A stretch of 64,000 nucleotides of DNA. Source: Natronoarchaeum mannanilyticum (GTDB taxonomy: Archaea > Halobacteriota > Halobacteria > Halobacteriales > Natronoarchaeaceae). The stretch is taken from positions 350,124 through 414,123 of the forward strand of contig NZ_BAAADV010000003.1 of NCBI RefSeq assembly GCF_039522665.1, written 5' to 3'. Position numbers and translations under genes: made by a program. The notes under the pieces are model-generated. The model had not been told where the DNA came from, ran no database searches, and saw only the letters and a program-made list of their open reading frames with translations. Shown in pieces: positions 11,271-18,856 of this stretch (position 1 is its first letter; every line of letters begins with the position of its first letter).

Positions 11271-11284
11271 GAACGTTTAGTACG
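11271..11284 (+). promoter_or_regulatory. Shared promoter motif, copy 2 (kinase 2)
   Basis: GAACGTTTAGTACG, 106 nt before the start of kinase 2. It differs from copy 1 at one base. It implies a separate transcript with a leader of roughly 70 nt; no start codon lies at the leaderless position here. Confidence 0.55.
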
Positions 11285-11376
11285 TTCGGCGGGGACCTAC
11301 CGGCAGCACGGCGGGGCGTCCGGACCGATCACAGATCTCGCGACGGACGGCGCCGAAGCGCCGTGAGTTCGGAACC

Positions 11377-12999
11377 ATGACGGGCGAACCACCGATCGAG
11401 TCGGTGCTCGACTCGGTCGTCGCGGCGACGCCGGGGGGCGCCTACCGGCGTCGACGCGACGGCGACCAGCCGCTGCTGGACGCCGATGACGGGCTGGCGG
11501 CGCTGACGGGGTGGGACGCCGACGAGCTCGCGGGAGAGGGGGGCGGCTGGCTCGAACTCGTCGCCATCGACGATCGGGACCGGCTCCGCGACGCTGTCGC
11601 GGCAGCCGACCCCGGCGAGGGCGTCGAGCTCACGTACCGAGTTCGCCGCCCCGACGGGGAGCTGCGGCGGGTTCAGGATCGGATGCGCGTCAGCGGCGAC
11701 GATCCGACCGTCATCGAGGGAGTGCTCCTCGACGAGACCGAGCGGTTCGGCGATCGCTGGCTGTCGGACGCGGCTTCCGACGACGGGACCGACGGGCAGA
11801 CCGACGCCGACGACCGGGCGGTCGCCGAACCGGAGTCGGACGCCGGATCCGAAACTGCCGCCAGCCGAGCGTCGGCTTCCGATCAGGCGACGCCGCGCTC
11901 GGTGACGCGAGCGCGCCGCGACGCCGCCCTGCTGGACGCCATTCTCGAGGCGATTCCGGTCCACCTGTACGTCAAGGACGACGACGCGGTCCACCTGCGG
12001 GTGAGCAACTACCTCGACCGGAGCGAACCGTACGTCGGCAAGACCGATCCCGAGATCGACGAGGTGACCGAGGAACACGCTCGGCAGGCATACGAGGACG
12101 ACCTGCGGGTGATCGAGGACGGCGACCCGGTGCTCGACAAGGAGGAGTTCCTGCCGGCGCTGGACCAGTGGAACCTCACCTCGAAGGTTCCCTGGACCGA
12201 GGACGGCGAGGTGCGCGGGCTGGTCGGCGTCTCGCGGAAGATCACGGAGCGCAAGCGCGCCCAGCAGGAACTCCGGCGCAAGACCGAGCGGCTCGCCGAG
12301 TTCGCAGACGTCGTCTCCACCGACATCCGGACCCCCCTGAACGTCGCGCGCGAACGCGTCGAACTGGCGAAGGCCGCAGACGAGAAACGCGCCGCGGATC
12401 CGGACGCGCGGTCGCAGGTGGATCCGGACGAACACGTCGACGAGATCGCCGACGCCGTCGACCGCGCGAACGGCATCATCGACGACGTGCTCGCACTCTC
12501 GCGACAGGACGGAAGCGAGCTCGAAACCGAGCCGCTGCGGCTGAACTCGGTCGCGCTCGCCGCGTGGCAGGACGTCGACGCGCCCGCGGCGACGCTGGAG
12601 CTGCCGGATGGCGAGCCGGTGCTGCGGGCGAACCGGGCGCAGTGCCGTCGACTGCTTGCGAACCTGTTCCAGAACGCGGTGACCCACGCGGAGGACACCG
12701 AATCGGGGGGAGAGACCGCAGCTCGGCACAACCCCGCCGTCTCGATCGTCGTCGGCGTCACCGAGGACGGGTTCGCGGTCGAAGACGACGGGCCGGGCAT
12801 CCCGCCCGAAGACAGGGATCGCGTGTTCGACCCGTCCTACGCGACCGGCGAGGACGGAACCGGGTTCGGACTGACGATCGTCGAGGAGATCGCCGACGCC
12901 CACGGCTGGACGGTATCGATCGGCGAGAGCGACGAGACGGGCGCGCGCTTCGAGATCGAGGGCGTCGACTGGGACGGCGCGTCCGGGAACGGATCCTGA
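11377..12999 (+). CDS. PAS-PAS histidine-kinase paralogue 2 lacking the H-box histidine
   Basis: A 540-residue paralogue of kinase 1. PAS1 is at about 20-125, an acidic linker at 125-180, and PAS2 at about 183-300 with PVHLYVKDDD and NLTSKVP. The H-box reads VVSTDIRTPL: Thr315 stands where the phospho-acceptor His should be (codon ACC instead of CAC). The ATPase domain looks intact, with N-box LLANLFQNAVTHA, G1 VEDDGPGIPP and G2 GTGFGLTI. By family knowledge it cannot autophosphorylate on the usual residue; it may act as a pseudokinase partner or phosphorylate a paralogue in a mixed dimer (inference). It has its own copy of the shared promoter motif. Confidence 0.88.
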   Translation: MTGEPPIESVLDSVVAATPGGAYRRRRDGDQPLLDADDGLAALTGWDADELAGEGGGWLELVAIDDRDRLRDAVAAADPGEGVELTYRVRRPDGELRRVQDRMRVSGDDPTVIEGVLLDETERFGDRWLSDAASDDGTDGQTDADDRAVAEPESDAGSETAASRASASDQATPRSVTRARRDAALLDAILEAIPVHLYVKDDDAVHLRVSNYLDRSEPYVGKTDPEIDEVTEEHARQAYEDDLRVIEDGDPVLDKEEFLPALDQWNLTSKVPWTEDGEVRGLVGVSRKITERKRAQQELRRKTERLAEFADVVSTDIRTPLNVARERVELAKAADEKRAADPDARSQVDPDEHVDEIADAVDRANGIIDDVLALSRQDGSELETEPLRLNSVALAAWQDVDAPAATLELPDGEPVLRANRAQCRRLLANLFQNAVTHAEDTESGGETAARHNPAVSIVVGVTEDGFAVEDDGPGIPPEDRDRVFDPSYATGEDGTGFGLTIVEEIADAHGWTVSIGESDETGARFEIEGVDWDGASGNGS

Positions 13000-13018
13000 C
13001 CCGTAGCATCCGATATCC

Positions 13019-13032
13019 GAACGTTTACTACG
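13019..13032 (+). promoter_or_regulatory. Shared promoter motif, copy 3 (kinases 3 and 4)
   Basis: GAACGTTTACTACG, identical to copy 1, 83 nt before kinase 3. The identity continues as GG-TAAC after the motif (GGATAAC in copy 1, GGGTAAC here). It probably drives kinases 3 and 4 together. Confidence 0.6.
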
Positions 13033-13101
13033 GGTAACGGCGATATGGTCAGCTAACTAACTGTAGAGGCACACGTCCGATCGTCGGAACGGACGGGAGG
13101 G

Positions 13102-14544
13102 ATGGAGTATCCAAGGATGGACGGAGCCACCGGAGACGGCCGCCGCGTCGCGATCGACGAGACGCCGGGGACGATCTACCGGCGTCGGGGAGAGGATCGG
13201 CAGCCGATCGTCTCGGCGAGCGACGGGATCGGCGACCTGACGGGGCACGACGCCGATGCGCTGGCGAGGGAGGGGCGCGGCTGGCTCGACCTCGTCCATC
13301 CGGACGACCGGGAGGAGGTCCGCGCGGCGGTTGCCGACGCCGACGGCGAGGCGAACGAAGCGACCTACCGGATCGAACGGGCGAACGGCGACGTCCGGTT
13401 CGTTCGCGACCGGTTTCTCGCCGCGCCGGACGACCCGGCGGTGATCGAAGGGGTCGCCCTCGACGTGACCGAGACCGAACGGCGGCGGCGCGAGCTGGCC
13501 GAGGACGCCGAACTGCTGGAGGCGATCTTCGAACACGTCCCGATCCACGTCTTCGTGAAAGACTGCGAGGGACGGCACGTCCACCGGAGCGATTTCCTCG
13601 ATTTCCCCGAGAACGTGATCGGCAAGCGCGACATCGACGTCGACTTCATCAACGAGGAGTCGGCGCGGGCCGCCTACGAGGACGACATGCGGGTGATCGA
13701 GGAGGGCGAGACGGTGCTCGACCAGGAGGAACACTACCCGGCGGTCGGCGAGTGGGACCTCACCTCGAAAGTGCCGCTGTACGACGAGGACGGCGAGGTC
13801 ATGGGTCTGCTGGGCGCCACCCGCCGGATCACCGATCGCAAGCGCGCCGAGCAGGAGCTTCGGCGCAAGACCGAGCGGCTCGATAACTTCGCCGACGTCG
13901 TCGCAAACGACATCCGGCAGCCGCTGAGCGAGGCCCGACGCCGCGCCCGGCAGATCGACGATCCCGACGCCGACGAGGCCCACGTCGAGGCGGCCCGCGA
14001 GGCGGTCCGGCGAGCCGGCGCCGTCGTCGACGACGTGCTCGCGCTCTCCCGGGACGGCGAGCTCTCGCTCGATCCCGAACCGGTGTCGCTGCGTTCGGTT
14101 GTCGTCGACGCCTGGGAGCGCGCGGGCGACGACGAGGACGCGCTCGCGGCACCAGAGGACGTCGAACTCCGCGCCGACCGCTCGCACCTCCGGCGAGCGT
14201 TCGAGAACCTGTTCCGGCGCGGCGCCGCTCCGGTAGCCGTCGAGACGACCGACGACGGGTTCGCGGTCGAACTCGCCGGCTGGACGGACACCCCGCGAGA
14301 ACGGGGGGTCGGCGACGACCCGCAGGCGGTCGACGCGGGACAACGCGGCGACGGCGCCGGGCTAGAGCTGGGACTCGTCGAGGAGATCGTCGCGGGCCAC
14401 GGGTGGTCGATCCGGGCGGCGGGCGGAGCGTCCCTCGCGAACCCGACGCCCGAGAGCCCCGACGCGCCGGGCGGCAGGACGCGAATCGAGATCACCGGCG
14501 TCGAACTGAGAGAGACGACCGACGACACGGAGCGATCAGAATGA
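13102..14544 (+). CDS. Degenerate PAS-PAS histidine-kinase paralogue 3 (pseudokinase)
   Basis: A 480-residue paralogue. PAS1 (about 15-125) and PAS2 (about 130-250, HVPIHVFVKD, DLTSKVPL) are well kept. The transmitter is not: the H-box is VVANDIRQPL with Asn269 in place of His, the N-box Asn is replaced (ENLFRRGAAP), and G1 is lost (LAGWTDTP instead of DDGPGIP). It should be unable to bind ATP normally or carry phosphate. The frame is nevertheless open over its full length and the sensor half is conserved, which argues for a retained sensory or dimer-partner role. Its stop overlaps kinase 4 (ATGA at 14541). Confidence 0.88.
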   Translation: MEYPRMDGATGDGRRVAIDETPGTIYRRRGEDRQPIVSASDGIGDLTGHDADALAREGRGWLDLVHPDDREEVRAAVADADGEANEATYRIERANGDVRFVRDRFLAAPDDPAVIEGVALDVTETERRRRELAEDAELLEAIFEHVPIHVFVKDCEGRHVHRSDFLDFPENVIGKRDIDVDFINEESARAAYEDDMRVIEEGETVLDQEEHYPAVGEWDLTSKVPLYDEDGEVMGLLGATRRITDRKRAEQELRRKTERLDNFADVVANDIRQPLSEARRRARQIDDPDADEAHVEAAREAVRRAGAVVDDVLALSRDGELSLDPEPVSLRSVVVDAWERAGDDEDALAAPEDVELRADRSHLRRAFENLFRRGAAPVAVETTDDGFAVELAGWTDTPRERGVGDDPQAVDAGQRGDGAGLELGLVEEIVAGHGWSIRAAGGASLANPTPESPDAPGGRTRIEITGVELRETTDDTERSE

Positions 14545-16001
14545 CCGAGGACCGAACGCTCGACGACGTGCTCGACAGGGTTGTCGGCGCCGCGTCGGGG
14601 GCGACCTACCGGCGGCGTCGCGACGGCGACCAGCCGCTGGACGCCGACAGCGAGGGCATGCGCGAGCTGCTCGGCGTCGATCCCGAGTCGCTCGACGGGA
14701 ACGACCGCGGCTGGCTCGACGTCGTCCACCCCGACGACCGCGGGGACGTTCGCGACGCCGTCGCCGATCTGGCGCCGGGCGAGCGCGTCGACGCGACCTA
14801 CCGCGTCCGGCACGATGGCGGGGACCACCTCCGACGCGAGGGCGGGGAGTACCGCTGGGTCCGCGACAGAGGGACAGTCCCCGAAGACGCGCCAGACGCG
14901 CTCGAGGGCGTTCTCTTCGACGTGACCGACGAGCGAACGGAGATCGCCGACCTCGAAGACGACTCGCAGCTGCTGGACGGCATCTTCGAGAGCATCCCGG
15001 TCCACCTGTTCGTCAAAGATACCGACGGCGTCCACCTGCGGGTGAGCGACCAGCGGGAGATGGGCGAGTCGCTCGTCGGGAAAACCGACCTGGAGGTCGA
15101 GGGGAAGCACGAAGACGCCAAGCGGAGCGCCTACGAGGACGATCTGCGGGTGATCGAGACTGGCGAGCCGATCCTCGATCAGGAGGAGTACCTCTCCGAG
15201 TTCGACCAGTGGAACCTCACCTCGAAGGTGCCCCGGACGGACGACGACGGCGAGGTGGTGGGCCTGATCGGCGTCGCGCGGGACATCACCGAGCGCAAGC
15301 GCGCCGAACAGGAACTGGAGCAAAAGACCGAGCGGCTCGCCGAGTTCGCCGACGTCGTGAGCCACGACATCAAGAACCCGCTGACGGTGGCCGACGGCCG
15401 CCTCGAACTCGCCGCCGCGACCGGCGATCCCGAGCACGTCGAGGAGGTCGTCGAGGCGCTGGACCGGGCCGACGCCATCGTCGACGACGTGCTCGCGCTC
15501 TCCCGGCACGGCGACGCCGAACTCGACCGCGAGCCCGTCTCGCTGCGCGCGATCAGCCGCGGCGCCGGCCACTCGGTTTCGGCGCCCAGAGCCGACATCT
15601 CGCTACCGCCCGACGTCGAGATCGTCGCCGATCGCTCCCAGCTCCGGCGGCTGCTGGAGAACCTGTTCAAGAACGCCGTTCAGCACGGCCGTCCCGACGT
15701 CTCGATCGACGTCGTCGTCACCGACGACGGGTTCGCGGTCGAAGACGACGGTCCCGGCATCCCGCCCGAGGAGCGCGAGCGGGTGTTCGAGACGGCGTAC
15801 ACGACCCACGAGGACGGCACCGGGTTCGGCCTGTCGATCGTTCGGGAGGTCGCCGACGCCCACGGCTGGTCGGTGTCGGTCTGTGAGGGCAGTGCGGGGG
15901 GCGCGCGCTTCGAGATCAGCGGCGTCGAGCGCGCGGACGCCGACGATCAGAAGCCGGACGCCGATGCCGACGATCGGCATCCGGACGAGCCGGGCGCCTG
16001 A
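14541..16001 (+). CDS. PAS-PAS sensor histidine kinase 4 (H-box intact)
   Basis: A 486-residue kinase with all catalytic motifs: VVSHDIKNPL with His275, N-box LLENLFKNAVQHG, G1 VEDDGPGIPP and G2 GTGFGLSI. Two PAS domains precede it, with the array hallmarks WLDVVHPDDR and PVHLFVKDTDG. Start 14541 was chosen because it overlaps the stop of paralogue 3 (ATGA) and aligns with the paralogues; the frame continues further upstream without need. Translational coupling to the dead paralogue 3 suggests they are made in equal amounts and could form a heterodimer (inference). Confidence 0.9.
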   Translation: MTEDRTLDDVLDRVVGAASGATYRRRRDGDQPLDADSEGMRELLGVDPESLDGNDRGWLDVVHPDDRGDVRDAVADLAPGERVDATYRVRHDGGDHLRREGGEYRWVRDRGTVPEDAPDALEGVLFDVTDERTEIADLEDDSQLLDGIFESIPVHLFVKDTDGVHLRVSDQREMGESLVGKTDLEVEGKHEDAKRSAYEDDLRVIETGEPILDQEEYLSEFDQWNLTSKVPRTDDDGEVVGLIGVARDITERKRAEQELEQKTERLAEFADVVSHDIKNPLTVADGRLELAAATGDPEHVEEVVEALDRADAIVDDVLALSRHGDAELDREPVSLRAISRGAGHSVSAPRADISLPPDVEIVADRSQLRRLLENLFKNAVQHGRPDVSIDVVVTDDGFAVEDDGPGIPPEERERVFETAYTTHEDGTGFGLSIVREVADAHGWSVSVCEGSAGGARFEISGVERADADDQKPDADADDRHPDEPGA

Positions 16002-16010
16002 ACGCGATAC

Positions 16011-16625
16011 TCACGACGTCTCGCGCAGTTCGGACGCCAGAAACGCCGCTGCGAGCTCGCCGACGCGGTCGTGCCGGCCCACGAAGAAGTGGTCCGCCGG
16101 CAGCCGCTCGACGGCGTGGCCCAGTTCGGCGGCCCGCTCGGCGACCGGTTCCCAGTCGACCGTGTCGTCGCGCTCGCCGACGATCACTTGCGCTGGACAG
16201 TCTATCCGGTCGAGCGCGGCGACGGCGTCGAGATCCGGAGCGAGACGGGCGGTCGGCGCGAGCGCGGAGAGCGCCCGCAGGTCGAGGTCGGCGGCCGCGA
16301 GCACGGCGACCGACGCGCCGAAGCTGTAGCCGAACAGGCCGACGGCGTCGTACCGTTCCGTCGCCCACGCGACGGCGTCGCGCGCGTCGGCGCGCTCGCC
16401 GACGCCCTCGTCCCACGGGCCGTAGTCGAACCGCAGGCAGTCGACGCCCCGCTCGCCCAGCGCGTCCGCGACCGCGCGGAGGCGGGGATCCGATCGGCTG
16501 CCGCCCTGCTCCGGGTGGGGCGGGCACGCGACGACCGCGGCGTCGGGCTCGCTGCCGTTTGCACTCGCCTCGTCCAGACGACCCCGGACGTCGCGCGCGC
16601 CGGGGAGGATCACGGGTCGCGGCAT
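16011..16625 (-). CDS. Alpha/beta hydrolase (dienelactone-hydrolase-like)
   Basis: A 204-residue alpha/beta hydrolase. The nucleophile elbow is GYSFGAS (Ser near 108), an acidic residue follows in GERDDTVDW, and the catalytic His is in ADHFFVGRHD near the end. It resembles small dienelactone-hydrolase-like or KANL3/Tex30-type hydrolases; the substrate is unknown. Start MPRPVILPG (16625) matches the beginning of the fold. The TATA-like AAATATT box at about 16681 is some 56 nt away, which leaves room for the short upstream ORF listed next. It ends 10 bp from the convergent kinase 4 gene. Confidence 0.8.
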   Translation of the reverse strand: MPRPVILPGARDVRGRLDEASANGSEPDAAVVACPPHPEQGGSRSDPRLRAVADALGERGVDCLRFDYGPWDEGVGERADARDAVAWATERYDAVGLFGYSFGASVAVLAAADLDLRALSALAPTARLAPDLDAVAALDRIDCPAQVIVGERDDTVDWEPVAERAAELGHAVERLPADHFFVGRHDRVGELAAAFLASELRETS

Positions 16626-16654
16626 CGTTCGGGGGAGTTGACCGTTCGTGGCAT
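16610..16654 (-). CDS. Possible 14-residue upstream ORF overlapping the hydrolase start
   Basis: ATG at 16654 lies 27 nt from the AAATATT promoter box and encodes MPRTVNSPERCRDP, ending 16 nt inside the hydrolase gene in another frame. If the transcript is leaderless this is the first ORF read. It could equally be a sign that transcription starts elsewhere. Confidence 0.25.
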   Translation of the reverse strand: MPRTVNSPERCRDP

Positions 16655-16731
16655 GGTTCAGGTGGGTTCGCGGCGGAAATATTCGATCCTCGTCGGTGGT
16701 GTTTTTACTCGCCGGGTGTTCAAGAGTTTGT

Positions 16732-17592
16732 ATGGGAGTACTCTCGCGCGCCTCGTACGTGATCCGGTCGAAGATCAACGCCGTCCTCAACAGGTCCGAA
16801 GACCCAGCGGAGACGCTCGACTACTCCTACGAGCAGTTGCGCGACGAGCTGCAGGACGTCAAGAAGGGAATCGCCGACCTGACGACCCAGAAGAAACGTC
16901 TGGAGATGCAGAAGCGACGGCTCGAGGAGAACGTCGAGAAGCACAACGAGCAGGCACGGCAGGCCGTCTCGCAGGACCGGGAGGATCTGGCCCGCCGTGC
17001 GCTGGAGAAAAAAAAGACGAAGATGACACAGATCGAGGAGCTGGAGGGACAGATCGCCGACCTGCAGCAGACCCAGGACCAGCTCGTCGAGCAGAAGGAG
17101 ACGCTCCAGCAGCGCATCGAGGAGTTCCGCACGAAAAAGGAGACGATCAAGGCCCGCCACGAGGCCGCCGAGGCCAACGCCCGCGTCTCGGAGGCCGTCA
17201 CGGGCGCCGGCGACAAGTTCCAGGACGTCGGCCGCGCCATCGAGCGCGCCGAGGAAAACACCGAGGAACTGGAAGCGCGCTCGGCCGCGCTCGACGAACT
17301 GCAGGAGGAGGGCGTTCTCGAGGACCAGCTCTCGGACAAGAGCGACCTCGAACGCGAGCTCGACGACGTCACCACGCAGGGGCAGGTCGACGCCGAGCTG
17401 GAGACGCTGAAGGCCGATATGGGCGAGGAGACCGAGTCCAGCACCGACGGCGGCACCGGCGGCGAGGACGAGGAGACGTCCGCGACCGATCTGGAAGCCG
17501 AGCTCAGCGAGAGCGACGGCGGCGCGGACGTCTCGGAGGACGAGATCGAAGCCGAACTCAGCGAGCTCAAGGACAACAACGAGGACGCCTGA
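16732..17592 (+). CDS. pspA: PspA/IM30 family membrane-stress protein
   Basis: A 286-residue PspA/Vipp1-like protein. Residues 1-25 form the amphipathic helix seen in the family (MGVLSRASYVIRSKINAVLN), followed by a long coiled coil from about 30 to 190 made of Lys/Glu/Gln-rich heptads. The last 80 residues are an acidic low-complexity tail with two DLEAELSE/EIEAELSE elements, longer than in bacterial PspA. PspA proteins coat and repair stressed membranes. Start 16732 has a TTTTTAC box about 27 nt upstream (leaderless). The next gene encodes a membrane protein on the same strand, a possible partner. Confidence 0.88.
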   Translation: MGVLSRASYVIRSKINAVLNRSEDPAETLDYSYEQLRDELQDVKKGIADLTTQKKRLEMQKRRLEENVEKHNEQARQAVSQDREDLARRALEKKKTKMTQIEELEGQIADLQQTQDQLVEQKETLQQRIEEFRTKKETIKARHEAAEANARVSEAVTGAGDKFQDVGRAIERAEENTEELEARSAALDELQEEGVLEDQLSDKSDLERELDDVTTQGQVDAELETLKADMGEETESSTDGGTGGEDEETSATDLEAELSESDGGADVSEDEIEAELSELKDNNEDA

Positions 17593-17685
17593 GCGGCCGT
17601 TCGATCGAGAGACTGACGGCGGCCGCTCGGGTCGCCGAACCACCACCCACGCTTTTGCGACGCGTCGTCGACACCTGTACGTACC

Positions 17686-17766
17686 GTGTCTGGACACGTC
17701 AGCGACAGGTTCGGAGCCGGCGGAGCTGACAGCAACGGGCCGAGCGCGGGGGCGCCGATCGCGTGA
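17686..17766 (+). CDS. Possible 26-residue leader ORF ending on the start of the membrane protein
   Basis: GTG at 17686 opens 26 codons (begins MSGHVSDRFGAG) and stops at TGA 17764-17766, overlapping the next GTG start as GTGA. A CTTTTGCG box lies about 31 nt upstream of 17686, while nothing similar lies 27 nt before 17763. No homology is recognised. Confidence 0.35.
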   Translation: MSGHVSDRFGAGGADSNGPSAGAPIA

Positions 17767-18809
17767 GCCGAGCGGACCTCGACTCGCCGCCGGCGGACAC
17801 GATGCGCGAGCGGGCCGAGGCTGGGCGACTGAAGATGTGGTTCCTGCTTACGGGCAACCGGCTCGCGGTCGCCGCCGTGATTCTGCTGGTCGGGTGGACG
17901 ATCCTCGTCGCGCTGGCGATCGTCGGCCCGAGTTCGATGCGCAAGCTCGTGACGACCGAGCTGGCCGGCGGGCTGTTCGGCTCGGTGCTCATCGCCGTCG
18001 TCACGACCGTCACGCTCGTACTGACCGTCTCGCAGCTGATCCTCTCGGAGGAGATCCGGCCGCTGGGCGAGGAGCGCGCCGAGATGGACGAGGAGCTGAC
18101 GTTCAAGGGCGACGTCGAGCAGTTCATCTCGGCGCCGGTGAGCTCGCCCGGCCCGGCGTCGTTCGCGCGGGAACTGGTCGAGGCGGTGCGGTCGAACGCC
18201 GGCGAACTGGCGGCCGCCGTCGAGGAGAGCCCGAACGACGAGGGCGTCGCGGAGATTCGGCGGTTCGCGGAGATCGTCGAGCGCCACGGCGAGATGGTCG
18301 CGGAACGGCTGGAGGATCGCGAGTTCGGCGGGTTTCAGGTGCTCGAACCGATCCTCGATTTCAACTACGCCTGGAAGCTGTTCGCCGCTCGAGAGCTCCG
18401 GAACACCTACGCCGAAGCCCACGGCGACGACGTCGAAGAAGCCTTTTCGGGCGTCGTCGGCGCGCTGGGGCTGTTCGGAACGGCTCGCGAGTTCTTCAAG
18501 TCGCTGTACTTCCAGTGGGAGATCATCGACATCTCGCGAACGGTGCTGTACAGCTCGATCCCGCCGCTGGCGATCGTCTCCTTCATGAACCTCGCGTTCG
18601 ATCCGAGCGCCGTCCCGGGCTGGTGGTTCGGGCTCAGCGGCGCCTTCCTCTTTACCAGCGTGGCCTTCGGCGTCGCGCTCTCGCCGTTCGCGGTGCTGCT
18701 GGCGTACCTGCTGCGCGTGCTCACCGTGGTTCGCCGGACGCTCGCGGTCGGCCCGTTCATCCTCCGGCCCACCGAGCAGGCCGTCCGAGCCGACCGCGAG
18801 AAGCGGTAG
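17763..18809 (+). CDS. Haloarchaeal integral membrane protein of unknown function
   Basis: A 348-residue protein with two hydrophobic segments at about 33-55 and 65-95, a long hydrophilic helical middle (about 100-250) and two more membrane segments at about 263-285 and 295-325. The middle part contains REFFKSLYFQWEIIDISRTVLY next to the third membrane segment. I know of similar uncharacterised haloarchaeal proteins but no function. It follows pspA, so a membrane-stress role is possible but only inferred. The GTG start overlaps a possible leader ORF. Confidence 0.75.
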   Translation: MSRADLDSPPADTMRERAEAGRLKMWFLLTGNRLAVAAVILLVGWTILVALAIVGPSSMRKLVTTELAGGLFGSVLIAVVTTVTLVLTVSQLILSEEIRPLGEERAEMDEELTFKGDVEQFISAPVSSPGPASFARELVEAVRSNAGELAAAVEESPNDEGVAEIRRFAEIVERHGEMVAERLEDREFGGFQVLEPILDFNYAWKLFAARELRNTYAEAHGDDVEEAFSGVVGALGLFGTAREFFKSLYFQWEIIDISRTVLYSSIPPLAIVSFMNLAFDPSAVPGWWFGLSGAFLFTSVAFGVALSPFAVLLAYLLRVLTVVRRTLAVGPFILRPTEQAVRADREKR

Positions 18810-18856
18810 CCGCCCGGCTCCGTGCTACTTTTTGCGGTTCGCGGCGAGGATCAGCT

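Noticed and set aside
14403-14540. Longer N-terminus for kinase 4
   Set aside because: The extension overlaps the conserved frame of paralogue 3 and has no match in the other paralogues; ATG 14541 with ATGA overlap is better.
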